Below, in pieces: positions 51,080-59,567 of a stretch of DNA of 64,000 nt (position 1 is its first letter; each line of letters begins with the position of its first letter). Location: the NCBI GenBank assembly GCA_025363655.1, contig JANYDK010000071.1, positions 62,001 to 126,000 of the forward strand, in the 5' to 3' direction. The position numbers and the translations under genes are program-made. Below the pieces are notes generated by a model, which saw nothing but the letters and a program-made list of their open reading frames with translations, had not been told where the DNA came from and did not search any database. Origin of the DNA: Deltaproteobacteria bacterium. Its GTDB lineage: Bacteria; Myxococcota_A; Polyangia; Polyangiales; JADJMO01.

Positions 51080-51106
51080 GACGGGCTGGCCTCCGCGAAT
51101 TCGACA
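51080..51106 (-). promoter_or_regulatory. ECF42-type promoter of the DGPF-sigma genes
   Basis: On the minus strand TGTCGA (51101-51106) is followed after 17 bases by CGTC (51080-51083), matching the published ECF42 pattern TGTCGA / CG[A/T]C as I recall it. It lies about 50 bases upstream of the DGPF start, consistent with autoregulation of the operon. Confidence 0.6.
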
Positions 51107-51184
51107 CGGCGGCGAAAAAAAATCCGAGTACCTTCCCAGTTCGGCGAGGCGAGTCGGGTCCTCCCCAGCGTACGAGGGAAAATC

Positions 51185-52372
51185 GTGGAAATCGTCTCGA
51201 ATTTCGACGGTGGGGCCATCGAGGTGATCGAGCTCCGTGAGAACGGCGAGCTCGATCTCGCCCTCCGTCACGACACCAATGCGCCCGACTTCCGCCAGTG
51301 GTTCTGCTTCCAGCTCCTGGGCGCTCGCGGGAAGGCGTGCAAGCTCAGCATCGTCAACGCCGGCCAGGCGACCTACCCCGACGCCTTCGAGGACTACCGC
51401 GCCTGCGCCTCGTACGACGGCCGTCGCTGGTTCCGGGTGCCGACGAGCTTCGACGGCGAGCGGCTCGTCATCGAGCACACCCCGCGCACGATGACCGTCA
51501 CCTACGCGTACTTCGCGCCCTTCTCCTTCGAGCGGCACCAGAAGCTGCTGAAGCGTGCGCGGCGAGCTCCGTGGGCGATGGTCCGTGAGCTCGGCCGCAG
51601 CGTCGAAGACCGTCCGATCAGCCTCGTCGTCGTCGGGGAAGAGAGCGAAGACAAGCTCTCGATCTGGGTCATCGCGCGCCAACATCCCGGCGAGACCATG
51701 GCCGAGTGGTTCATGGAAGGGCTCCTCGATCGCCTCCTCGACGAAGACGAGCCGCTCCTTCAGTCGCTCCTCGGGCGCGCCGTCTTCTACCTCGTTCCGA
51801 GCATGAATCCCGATGGTGGCGTCCACGGGAACCTGCGCGCGAACGCCGCCGGAATGAACCTCAACCGCGCCTGGCTGGAGCCGACCGCCGAGACCTCGCC
51901 CGAGGTCCTCTGCGTGCGCGAAGAGATGGAGCGCATCGGCGTCGATCTCTTCCTCGACGTCCACGGTGACGAGCGCAACCCCTACTGCTTCCTCGCCGGC
52001 TGCGAGGGCAATCCCAGCTACGGCGAGCGCCTCCGCTTCCTCGAAAACCTCTTCGAGCAAAGCCTCCTCGAGCACAACTCCGATTTCCAAGACGAGTATG
52101 GCTACGACCGCGACGAGCCCGGCGGCGGCGATCTACGAACTGCCGGCAACTGGGTCGGCGAGCGCTTCGATTGTCTCGCGTACACCGTCGAGATGCCCTT
52201 CAAAGACAACGCCAACGCGCCCGACGAAGAGAACGGGTGGTCACCGGAGAGGTCGATGCACCTCGGGCACTCGGCGCTCGATGCCATCGTCGATTCGCTC
52301 GATGCATTGAGAGGCGATGCAGTTTTCGATGGCGAGCAGACGCAGGAGAGTCAGGTCTCGGAAGACGGCTGA
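51185..52372 (+). CDS. M14-family zinc carboxypeptidase (cytosolic carboxypeptidase-like)
   Basis: 395 residues from the GTG at 51185 (GAGGGA upstream); the track ORF extends upstream as a shadow. An N-terminal beta domain (about 1-120; VSNFDGGAIEV... FCFQLLGARGKACKL) is typical of the CCP/Nna1 subgroup. The zinc site is ARQHPGETMAEW (HxxE) with the later His in DVHGDERN, and NPDGGVHGNLRANAAGMNLNRAW is strongly conserved. The general-base Glu is in AYTVEMPF. Bacterial CCP-like enzymes remove C-terminal amino acids from peptides; the target is unknown. It is divergent from the DGPF gene. Confidence 0.92.
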   Translation: MEIVSNFDGGAIEVIELRENGELDLALRHDTNAPDFRQWFCFQLLGARGKACKLSIVNAGQATYPDAFEDYRACASYDGRRWFRVPTSFDGERLVIEHTPRTMTVTYAYFAPFSFERHQKLLKRARRAPWAMVRELGRSVEDRPISLVVVGEESEDKLSIWVIARQHPGETMAEWFMEGLLDRLLDEDEPLLQSLLGRAVFYLVPSMNPDGGVHGNLRANAAGMNLNRAWLEPTAETSPEVLCVREEMERIGVDLFLDVHGDERNPYCFLAGCEGNPSYGERLRFLENLFEQSLLEHNSDFQDEYGYDRDEPGGGDLRTAGNWVGERFDCLAYTVEMPFKDNANAPDEENGWSPERSMHLGHSALDAIVDSLDALRGDAVFDGEQTQESQVSEDG

Positions 52373-52398
52373 CGCGTACGCGAGCGCGTCAGGGCGCC

Positions 52399-53412
52399 TC
52401 AGGGAATGAGCAGGAGCTTGCCCACGACTTTGCCGCTCTTCGAACGAACATGCGCTTTTTCCGCGTCGGCGAGGGGGAAGCGCTCTTCGATGAGGCAGCT
52501 GAGTTCTCCGGCTGCGAGCATCGCCACGAGCGGCTCCAAGTGCGCGCGCGTCGGCTTGCCGAGGACGGCGTGGACGCTCGGGCGAAAGAGGAGCGAGGGA
52601 TAGTCGGCCGGCCTCACGACAACGAGGCCGACGCGGCCGCGGGGCGCGAGGAGAGCGCGGCAACGAGGGAGCGCGTACGTCGCGGTGCCGACCGCGTGGA
52701 GGATGAAGTCGAAGGGAGCATGAGCCCGCGCCGTGTCGAGGGCGTCCGCTTTTCGATAGTCGATGGCGGTCGCGCCCATGCGTTCGACGAGCGCGACGTT
52801 GGCGGTGGAGCAAACACCGAAGACCTCGGCGCCGAGCGCGCGAGCGAGCTGGATGCCGGCGAGACCGACGCCGCCCGAGGCGCCGAGGATCAAGACCTTG
52901 GCGTTGCGTTCGGGATCGATGGGATCGATGGGACCGATGTGATCGATGTGATCGATGTGACCGATGTGACCGATGCGGCCGATTTCGCGGAGGGCGCGCG
53001 CGGCGGTGACGTAGGGGACAGGCAGGCAGGCGGCGTCGTCGAAGCTGACTTCTGCCGGAAGGATCGCGCATTGATCGGATTGGACGATCACTTCGTCGGC
53101 GTAACTTCCCCTCTGGCCGCGCGCGAAGTTGGTGCCTCCGACGACCCGCGCGCCGACCGCGAGATCGCCAGATTGCGCGCCGATCTCCACGATTTCGCCG
53201 GCGAAATCGACGCCGACGACGAGAGGCCCCGAGGGACCGAGCAGCCGATGCGCGAGACGGAGCGGACCTCCGCTGCGCATCTTCCAATCGACCGGATTCA
53301 CGCCGATGGCGCGCACGCGCACGCGCACTTCGCGGGGTCGCAAGGGCCGCGCGGGGAGCTCGATCAGCTCGAGCGGAACGTCGCCCGAGGCCGAGGTGGC
53401 GACGTGCATCAC
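52399..53412 (-). CDS. zinc-independent MDR alcohol dehydrogenase / quinone oxidoreductase
   Basis: A 337-residue medium-chain reductase. GroES-like N-terminal domain (VRAIGVNPVDWKMRSGG, VVGVDFAGEIVEIG) and a Rossmann domain with VLILGASGGVGLAGIQLARALGAEVFGVCSTAN. The catalytic-zinc Cys is absent, as in quinone oxidoreductases. Just before the Rossmann strand is a 24-residue insert of eight triplets (IGR IGH IGH IDH IDH IGP IDP IDP) encoded by a 9-bp tandem repeat. It converges on the peptidase gene and is upstream-adjacent to the thioredoxin-like gene's end. Confidence 0.9.
   Translation of the reverse strand: MMHVATSASGDVPLELIELPARPLRPREVRVRVRAIGVNPVDWKMRSGGPLRLAHRLLGPSGPLVVGVDFAGEIVEIGAQSGDLAVGARVVGGTNFARGQRGSYADEVIVQSDQCAILPAEVSFDDAACLPVPYVTAARALREIGRIGHIGHIDHIDHIGPIDPIDPERNAKVLILGASGGVGLAGIQLARALGAEVFGVCSTANVALVERMGATAIDYRKADALDTARAHAPFDFILHAVGTATYALPRCRALLAPRGRVGLVVVRPADYPSLLFRPSVHAVLGKPTRAHLEPLVAMLAAGELSCLIEERFPLADAEKAHVRSKSGKVVGKLLLIP
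52912..52983. repeat. eight tandem 9-bp units inside the MDR reductase gene
   Basis: Units GGGATCGAT, GGGATCGAT, GGGACCGAT, GTGATCGAT, GTGATCGAT, GTGACCGAT, GTGACCGAT and GCGGCCGAT follow one another without gaps. The length is a multiple of three, so copy-number changes would keep the frame. Confidence 0.85.
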
Positions 53413-53432
53413 CTGGTCACCGGGTCACCGGA

Positions 53433-54089
53433 TCACCCGATGAGCGCTTCGAGCGAGCGCGCGATGACGTCGGCCGATTTGAAATTCGGCAGGCGGGCGA
53501 CGACGCGACCGGCGGGCGAGAGGACGTAGCAACCGACCTGTCCGGAGTGTTGGAGGAAGTGCGCGACCTTGGCGCCCGAGGAGCTCAGCGTGTCGACGCG
53601 GAGCTGGAAGCAGCGATCGAGGAGCGCGGCGACCTGCGGCTGTGCCAGCTCGTCGTCTTGCGCGCGCGCGTGCGGACACTGGCCCGCGAAGAGGAACGCG
53701 AAGAGGAAGCGCGAGTCGGTCTCGGCGCGCTCGAGCGCTTCGAGCAAGATCGGCGGCGCAGGAGGCGGCGGGGTCGAGGTGCGACGTGGCGTCATCGCCT
53801 GGCGCTCGGTACGACCGGTGCGATAGCGAAGGATCAAATCGTTCGACCCGTCGTCGGCGAAGACGACCTCTTCCAAAATTTCGCCGTCCTCGAGGCCGCC
53901 TTCGACCTCGTACCAGCGATGGAAGGTCTCGATGGGGCGTTTGCTCGCGACGTCCCACACCTGGATGGCCCACTGCAGTTCGCCGTCGTCGGAGTCACCG
54001 GCGCCGCGCGCGATCCACCAAGCGAGCGCCCGTTGGCCGCCGGTGCTCCAAACTTTTTTCTCGTCGGGGACGCTGCTCCAGTCGCTCAC
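53433..54089 (-). CDS. thioredoxin-like fold protein, unknown
   Basis: About 218 residues from the GTG at 54089, with GAGGAG five bases before it (another GTG lies two codons upstream). The N-terminal part (1-110) is beta-rich with WSTGGQRALAWWIARGAG and VFADDGSNDLILRYRTGRTERQ. The C-terminal part looks thioredoxin-like (RFLFAFLFAGQCPHARAQDDELAQPQVAALLDRCFQLRVDTL...GCYVLSPAGRVVARL) with a single Cys in place of CxxC, so redox activity is doubtful. No family name is assigned. Confidence 0.65.
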   Translation of the reverse strand: MSDWSSVPDEKKVWSTGGQRALAWWIARGAGDSDDGELQWAIQVWDVASKRPIETFHRWYEVEGGLEDGEILEEVVFADDGSNDLILRYRTGRTERQAMTPRRTSTPPPPAPPILLEALERAETDSRFLFAFLFAGQCPHARAQDDELAQPQVAALLDRCFQLRVDTLSSSGAKVAHFLQHSGQVGCYVLSPAGRVVARLPNFKSADVIARSLEALIG

Positions 54090-54181
54090 GGCCACTCCTC
54101 GTCCCCCTGCACGGCCTCGAATCACGTTTCGCGAATGTAACGCGCACGCGCCGCTTCCGGCGGAGGATCTCGCGCCGACCG

Positions 54182-55003
54182 TCACGGCTGCATTCGCGGG
54201 TCCCACCCCGTGGCCAAGCCCTCGTCGAGCGCATCGAGCGCGCCCATCGCCTCGGCGTCGAGCGTGAAGTCGAAAATGGCAGCGTTTTCCGCGATGCGTT
54301 CGCGCTTCGTCGACTTCGGGAGCACGACTGCCTCACTCTGGATGCCCCAGCGGAGGAGCACTTGGGCAGGCGTTCGCGCCGCCTGTTTCGCCACTTGCAC
54401 CACCACGGGGTGGTCGAGCTTGGTCCCGTGGGTGAGTGGGCTGTAAGCCTGGACGACGATGCCGTGCTTCTTGCAGGTCGCGCGCGCTTCGCGTTGTTGG
54501 AGGAACGGCGTCATCTCGAACTGATCGACCGCGGGCACCACCTTGGCGTGCGCGATCAGCTCTTCGAGGTGCGACGTGAGAAAATTGCTGACGCCGATGG
54601 CGCGGCATTTCCCGTCGGATTGGAGCTTCTCGAGCGCGCGCCAGGACTCGAGGCGCTTGCCGGCGACGGGCCAGTGCAAGAGATAGAGATCGACGTACTC
54701 GAGGTCGAGCCGCGCGAGGCTGGCGTCGCATGCACGGAGCGCGCTGTCGTGACCTTGATCGTCGTTCCAGAGCTTGGTGGTGACGAAGATCTCCTCGCGA
54801 GGTACGCCGCTCTCTCGCACGGCGATACCGACGTCCTTCTCGTTGCCGTAGATGCGCGCGGTGTCGATGTGGCGATATCCGAGCTCGAGGGCCGCGCGCA
54901 CGGCACCTTGCGTTCCTTCACCCCGCGGGGACTGCCACACGCCGAGCCCGACCTCGGGCATGGTGCGGCCGTTGTTCATCTTGCGGACGGGGTGCGTAGT
55001 CAT
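54182..55003 (-). CDS. aldo/keto reductase (diketogluconate reductase-like)
   Basis: 273 residues from the ATG at 55003; upstream codons of the track ORF are a shadow. The catalytic tetrad is intact: Asp and Tyr in YRHIDTARIYGNE, Lys in VTTKLWND, and His in LLHWPVAG. NADPH-binding features are present (LPKSTKRERIAENAAIFDF). It resembles the 2,5-diketo-D-gluconate reductase/AKR5 group. It contrasts with the tetrad-less aldo/keto reductase at 5-5.9 kb. It is divergent from the kinase-like gene at 55073. Confidence 0.92.
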   Translation of the reverse strand: MTTHPVRKMNNGRTMPEVGLGVWQSPRGEGTQGAVRAALELGYRHIDTARIYGNEKDVGIAVRESGVPREEIFVTTKLWNDDQGHDSALRACDASLARLDLEYVDLYLLHWPVAGKRLESWRALEKLQSDGKCRAIGVSNFLTSHLEELIAHAKVVPAVDQFEMTPFLQQREARATCKKHGIVVQAYSPLTHGTKLDHPVVVQVAKQAARTPAQVLLRWGIQSEAVVLPKSTKRERIAENAAIFDFTLDAEAMGALDALDEGLATGWDPRMQP

Positions 55004-55072
55004 GGAGGCCTCAGGCAGTGGAGGGTGGAGTCGCCGGCTCGCTTCGCAGATGATGCCGCACGAGAGGTATCG

Positions 55073-55894
55073 GTGACGAGCGAACACGACGAAGACACGC
55101 CTTGGCTCATCCTGGTCGGCAGCGACGCCGAGGTGCACGGGGTCGACGGCGCACCCGCCGAGTGGATCGGACAGCGGCTCGACACGCTCGCAGCCGCGCC
55201 GAGCACGCTTCGCACGGCGGCGCGATCGCTCGTCGCCGAAGGGCATGGTCACGTGGAACCGCTGCTCACGCGCGCCATTCCCGCTGCCGTCGATCATCCG
55301 CGGGTGACGCTGGTGATGTCGCAATCGGTGCCCGTGCGTCGCCGCGAGACCGAGCTGCGGGTGCTCTTCCAGCACGCGCTCAGCGCGCTCGGCCGGCAGG
55401 CGGCGGCGCTCGAGGTCGACCTTCGTCTGGAGGTCGCTCCGCGGGTACCGACGCATGCGGTCGTCGATCCGGAGAAGCTCGCGTGGATCGTCTCCTCGCT
55501 GATCGGCAACTCGCTCCGCCACGTCAAGCGCGGGACACGCAGCCTTCCCGGAGGGAGCGTCGTCGTCCAGGTCGGCTTCGATCGCGCGTCGAGCATGTTG
55601 CGCGTCGAGGTCTCCGACGACGGACCGGGCATCGCCAAGGAGATTGCCGCGAACCTCTTTCGTCGATCGGTCGATTCACCGCAGGCCCTCGGACTCGCGC
55701 TCACCTTGGTGCGCGACGTCGTCACCGCGCACGGCGGCGCGCTCCATCTCGAGACGTCGACCGACGCTGCCGATCACGGCACGACGGTGACCTTGCGCGT
55801 GCCCATCCTCGGTCCGCCGCCGAGCTCACGCCCAGGCCCCCCGAGCTCTGCGCCGGCTAGCGCGAAAAGCTCCATTTCAGGGCGATCGGAGTGA
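55073..55894 (+). CDS. histidine-kinase-type ATPase protein without a clear H box
   Basis: 273 residues from the GTG at 55073 (GAGAGG upstream); the very long track ORF upstream is a shadow. The last 130 residues are an HATPase domain with N box (LIGNSLRHVKRG), G1 (VSDDGPGIAKE) and a G2-like ALGLALTLVRDVVTAHGG. The preceding helical region (RRRETELRVLFQHALSALGRQAAALEVDL) does not show a canonical HExP phospho-acceptor motif. No response regulator is adjacent. It may be an orphan kinase or a signalling ATPase. It overlaps the convergent antiporter gene by 38 bases. Confidence 0.8.
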   Translation: MTSEHDEDTPWLILVGSDAEVHGVDGAPAEWIGQRLDTLAAAPSTLRTAARSLVAEGHGHVEPLLTRAIPAAVDHPRVTLVMSQSVPVRRRETELRVLFQHALSALGRQAAALEVDLRLEVAPRVPTHAVVDPEKLAWIVSSLIGNSLRHVKRGTRSLPGGSVVVQVGFDRASSMLRVEVSDDGPGIAKEIAANLFRRSVDSPQALGLALTLVRDVVTAHGGALHLETSTDAADHGTTVTLRVPILGPPPSSRPGPPSSAPASAKSSISGRSE

Positions 55895-57092
55895 TGACGG
55901 TGGTGAGTACGACGACGATCACCAGCGCCGAGTAGCTCGAGGCATCGAGCAGCGTGCCGCTGGCAGTGGCGACGGTGAGGCCGAGCCCGGCGAAGACGAG
56001 GCTGACTTCGCCGCGCGGCATCATCCCGAAGGAGACGGCGAGTCGATTGCTTCCGCGTGGGGCGCCGAGCCCGCAGACGAGCTTGCCTACGATGGCGGCG
56101 ACGCCGAGGCCGAGCGCCAAGAGCAACGTGCGCCCATGAAGGAACGAGCGCACGTCGGTGCGGAGACCGAGGAGGACGAAGAAGATCGGCACGAGCAGCG
56201 CGGAGATGGGCTCGACCTCTTGATCGAGCGCGCGATCGCCGCGGGCGACGAAGGGAGCCGAGTGCACCTCGGTGAGCACGAGGCCGGCGAGGAATGCGCC
56301 GACGATCGGCGAGAGGCCGACGAGCTCGGCGCTCCAGGAGACGAGAAAGCAGAAGGAGAGGCCGGCGACGACGAGCGAGCCGCGCGTTTGCAGACGCGAA
56401 ACGAGCCGGAAAATGCGTGGCGTGACCCATGAGCCGACGGCGACGGTGACCACGAGATAGAGCACCACCTTGCCGATCATCAGCACGGTCGGGAGCCATG
56501 CGCCGCCCGTGCCCGGCGCTCGGGTCGCAGCGCCAGTGACGAGGGCGAGGGCGACGAGGGCGATGATGTCGTCGATGACCGCGGCGCCGATCACGGTGCG
56601 CGCCTCGACGCCTCGGCTGAGACCGAGATCTTTGAGCACGCGCGCGCCGATGCCGACGCTGGTGGCGGCGATGGCGCAGCCGATGAAGGCGTGGGCGAGC
56701 GTCGGCGCGCTCGGGAGCAAGAGCCGCGCGGTGACGAATCCGAGAGCGAAGGTGACGACGCTGCCGAGGACGGCGACGCGACCGGCCGCGACGCCGACGC
56801 GCAAGACGTCGCCGACGTTCGACTCGAGACCGACTTCGAAGAGCAAGAGGATGGCGCCGAGTCGCGCGAACATGTCGAGCGTCGGGTCGGCGCCGAGCCC
56901 ATGGAAAAATTGCCCGGGGATCGCGCCGAGGAGCATGCCGACGAGCAGCTCGCCGAGCACCTGCGGTTGACCGAATCGGCTCGCCAATTCTCCCGCGGCG
57001 CGCGCGGCGAGCAGGAGCACACCGAGCCCGAGCGCCACGTGGGCGACCGGGTCGGCGGTCACCGAGGTGAGCGACGCGAGCGACGAGAACAC
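55857..57092 (-). CDS. CPA2-family Na+/H+ (or K+/H+) antiporter
   Basis: About 411 residues from the GTG at 57092 (start uncertain; GTG 57062 is also possible, and the track start at 57245 runs into the divergent epimerase gene). It has about 12 hydrophobic helices, including QPQVLGELLVGMLLGAIPGQ and the ion-binding helix ATSVGIGARVLKDLGLSRGVEARTVIGAAVIDDIIALV (DD pair), and PIVGAFLAGLVLTEV. It exchanges monovalent cations for protons at the inner membrane. No RCK/TrkA domain is attached. Confidence 0.9.
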   Translation of the reverse strand: MFSSLASLTSVTADPVAHVALGLGVLLLAARAAGELASRFGQPQVLGELLVGMLLGAIPGQFFHGLGADPTLDMFARLGAILLLFEVGLESNVGDVLRVGVAAGRVAVLGSVVTFALGFVTARLLLPSAPTLAHAFIGCAIAATSVGIGARVLKDLGLSRGVEARTVIGAAVIDDIIALVALALVTGAATRAPGTGGAWLPTVLMIGKVVLYLVVTVAVGSWVTPRIFRLVSRLQTRGSLVVAGLSFCFLVSWSAELVGLSPIVGAFLAGLVLTEVHSAPFVARGDRALDQEVEPISALLVPIFFVLLGLRTDVRSFLHGRTLLLALGLGVAAIVGKLVCGLGAPRGSNRLAVSFGMMPRGEVSLVFAGLGLTVATASGTLLDASSYSALVIVVVLTTVITPIALKWSFSR

Positions 57093-57140
57093 TGCGGAGA
57101 AGAAAGCGCGGCGGCGTCGCGAACGCCAGCGAGATCGGTG

Positions 57141-57146
57141 TAGCTT
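57141..57146 (+). promoter_or_regulatory. -10 element of a probable leaderless transcript
   Basis: TAGCTT is followed by exactly six bases and the ATG at 57153; it lies in the divergent gap with the antiporter gene. Confidence 0.5.
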
Positions 57147-57152
57147 GTCCGG

Positions 57153-58169
57153 ATGCGCGTCCTCGTCCTCGGTGGCACGGGCTTCGTCGGTCGCTACGTC
57201 GTCGAGGGCGCGCTCGCCCGCGGACACGCGGTCACCGTCTTCCATCGCGGCCGCTCCAATCCAGGCCTATTTCCGCAGGCCGAGCACCTCATCGGCGATC
57301 GCGAGGCCGATTTGTCCCCGCTCGCCGGGCGCATCTTCGACGCGGTCTTCGACACCACCGGATTCGAAGTCCGCCACGTGCGCTCCGCGGCGGCGACGCT
57401 CGCGCACCCCGAGCTCCAGTACGTCTTCGTCTCCAGCATCTCGGTCTACGCAGAGCTCGCGCACCTCGACGAATCGGGCCCGCTCCGCACCACCGACGAC
57501 GCCGAGAACGCGATCCTCACGCTCGCCAACTACGGCGCGCTCAAAGCTGCGTGCGAAGCCGCCATCGACGAAGAGCTCGGCCGGCCGGCCTTGCACGTGC
57601 GCGCTGGGCTCATCCTCGGACCGCACGATTACGACGAACGTTTTCGCTTTTGGCTCGATCGCGTCGCGCGGGGCGGCGAGGTGCTGGCACCCGGCGACAA
57701 GACGGCGATCGCGCAGGCCATCGACGTGCGCGATCTGGCCGAGTGGATGCTCGCGAGCGCGACGCGAAAGCTCACCGGCCCCTTCAACGTCACCGGCGAG
57801 CCGCTCTCGATGGAGCTCTTGCTCGACACCGTGCGCGACGTCGTCGGTGGTCACGGCACGTTCGCCTGGGTCCCCGACGAGGTGCTCCTCGCCCACGACG
57901 TGAAGCCCTACAGCGAGATGCCCTTCTGGCTGCCGAAGAACCTCGGCGCGGCAGCGGTCGACATCCGCAAGGCGCTGGCCGAAGGGCTGACGCTGCGCCC
58001 ATTTCGGGAGACGGCGCACGATGCCTGGGAGTGGATGCTCTCGAGTTGGGACGCCGACGAGAGCGTGCGCTCGAACAGGAAAATTCGCGTCCCAGCGGGG
58101 ATGAGCACTGAACGGGAAAGGGCCATTTTGGCGGCGGCGCGGGCGGAAGCACCTCCTCCGGCGTGCTAA
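57153..58169 (+). CDS. NAD-dependent epimerase/dehydratase
   Basis: A 338-residue extended SDR. The N-terminal GGTGFVGRYVVEGAL motif, an Arg-rich strand 2 end (VFHRGRSNP), a Ser strand (YVFVSSISVY) and the catalytic YxxxK in NYGALKAACE are all present. HVRAGLILGPHDYDERFRFWLDR is typical of the isoflavone-reductase-like/epimerase subset. The substrate is unknown. It ends 12 bases before the Ser/Thr kinase operon and carries a leaderless-type -10. Confidence 0.88.
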   Translation: MRVLVLGGTGFVGRYVVEGALARGHAVTVFHRGRSNPGLFPQAEHLIGDREADLSPLAGRIFDAVFDTTGFEVRHVRSAAATLAHPELQYVFVSSISVYAELAHLDESGPLRTTDDAENAILTLANYGALKAACEAAIDEELGRPALHVRAGLILGPHDYDERFRFWLDRVARGGEVLAPGDKTAIAQAIDVRDLAEWMLASATRKLTGPFNVTGEPLSMELLLDTVRDVVGGHGTFAWVPDEVLLAHDVKPYSEMPFWLPKNLGAAAVDIRKALAEGLTLRPFRETAHDAWEWMLSSWDADESVRSNRKIRVPAGMSTERERAILAAARAEAPPPAC

Positions 58170-58172
58170 GAT
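58167..58172 (+). promoter_or_regulatory. -10-like element near the kinase operon start
   Basis: TAAGAT lies nine bases upstream of the GTG at 58182 and overlaps the epimerase stop codon; it would give a leader of only a few bases. Confidence 0.35.
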
Positions 58173-58181
58173 GCCGCGGCA

Positions 58182-59567
58182 GTGGGCATCAGCAGCGGGA
58201 CGCTCCTCGACAAGCGCTATCGCGTCGACCAACCCATCGGGGTCGGCGGTTTCGCCACGGTCTATTCGGGCTTCCATCTGACGCTGTCGGCGCCGGTCGC
58301 CATCAAGGTGCTCCACCTCGCCGTCCTCGCCGACGCCGAGCTCCGCGCCGACGTCCTCGACTCGTTCATCGAAGAGGCGCGCCTCGTCACCCGCCTTCGC
58401 CACGATCACGTCGTTCGTACGCTCGATCAGGGCCTCTTTCACGATGAGAGCGGCCATCCGACGCCCTACTTGGTGCTCGAGTGGTGCGGCGACGAGAGCC
58501 TTCGTCAGCACCTCGAGGCGCGGCGGGGCAAGCCCTTGCCGCTCGAGGATGCCTACGCGATCGTCGCCGACATCGCCGACGGGATGGCGCACGCCCACAA
58601 GCAAGGCGTCGTCCATCGCGACCTCAAGCCGGGCAACGTGATGCTCGCGAGAAACCACGACGGGACGATGGTGCCGCGCATCATCGACTTCGGCATCGCC
58701 AAGGTGTTCGAAGGCGAAGACGGTCAGGCCGGCAACCAGACGATGACGAAATCGGCTGGAAAATTCACGCCAGCGTACGCGGCGCCGGAGCAGCTCGCCG
58801 GCCTCCGCACCGGGCCATGGACCGACGTGCACGCCATCGGTTTGATCTTCTACGAGCTGGTCACCGGCCGCGCGCCCTTCGACGATGGCCCGTCGCTCCG
58901 TGGCATCGATCCCGAGCGTCCTTCTCCCGCGCGCCTGGGAATCGACGTCGGCGCCTTCGAAGCAGTGATCGCGCGCGCCGTCGCGCTCAGGCCGACCGAA
59001 CGTCACGCCGACGCTGGCGAGCTTCGTGATGCTCTGCAAGCGGCAGCGCGCGAAATGACCTTGCCTCCGCCCTCGCGAACGAAGCTGATCGTCGCCGAAA
59101 CGCGCCCGAAAGGGCTCGAAGCAGTGGCGCGCGCGGAGCTCGCCGTCGACACCGCGGCGCCGATGAGCCGCGCTACCGAGGTCGGCGTCCAGGGACGTCG
59201 TTGGGGTCTCGCCGCGGCCGTCCTCGCGCTCTCCGTCGGCGCCACGGCGATCGCGTTGTGGATGGGCGCGAACGGGCACGAAGAGAAGAAGAGCGCAGCG
59301 TCACCTGTCGAAGATCACGCGTCTCCGCCCGCGCCTTCACCCATGATCGCCGACGTCTCCAAGAGCCAAATCATCCCCGCGTCGGCTTCCGCCTCGTCTT
59401 CGGCGACCCACGTGACTAGTGTCGCGCCGATCGCCGGAACCAAGTCCAAGCCGCCCTTGGTCGTGTACACGGCAACGGTCACGAGCAAACCCGCGGAGCC
59501 CGTTCATGCACCCAGTGTCACCGCGAGCAAGGGCGTCGGCGGAATCGTCGAAAACCCGCCCTTCTGA
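58182..59567 (+). CDS. transmembrane Ser/Thr protein kinase
   Basis: A 461-residue protein. The Hanks-type kinase domain (about 10-275) has GVGGFATVYSGF, VAIKVLH (Lys), HRDLKPGNVML (catalytic loop), IIDFGIAKV (DFG) and YAAPEQL (APE). A linker leads to one membrane helix (LAAAVLALSVGATAIALWMGA, about 350-370) and an extracytoplasmic Ser/Pro/Thr-rich tail without a sensor fold. It overlaps the following PEGA gene by 62 bases. It is the first gene of a coupled operon ending in FGE-like lipoproteins. Confidence 0.93.
   Translation: MGISSGTLLDKRYRVDQPIGVGGFATVYSGFHLTLSAPVAIKVLHLAVLADAELRADVLDSFIEEARLVTRLRHDHVVRTLDQGLFHDESGHPTPYLVLEWCGDESLRQHLEARRGKPLPLEDAYAIVADIADGMAHAHKQGVVHRDLKPGNVMLARNHDGTMVPRIIDFGIAKVFEGEDGQAGNQTMTKSAGKFTPAYAAPEQLAGLRTGPWTDVHAIGLIFYELVTGRAPFDDGPSLRGIDPERPSPARLGIDVGAFEAVIARAVALRPTERHADAGELRDALQAAAREMTLPPPSRTKLIVAETRPKGLEAVARAELAVDTAAPMSRATEVGVQGRRWGLAAAVLALSVGATAIALWMGANGHEEKKSAASPVEDHASPPAPSPMIADVSKSQIIPASASASSSATHVTSVAPIAGTKSKPPLVVYTATVTSKPAEPVHAPSVTASKGVGGIVENPPF

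Noticed and set aside
50585-51184. N-terminal 200-residue extension of the M14 peptidase in the ORF track
   Set aside because: It lies antisense to the DGPF gene and the ECF42 promoter; a GTG with a GAGGGA site at 51185 fits the family's N-terminus.
53642-55072. N-terminal 477-residue extension of the HATPase protein in the ORF track
   Set aside because: It is antisense to the thioredoxin-like and aldo/keto reductase genes; the GTG at 55073 has a ribosome-binding site.
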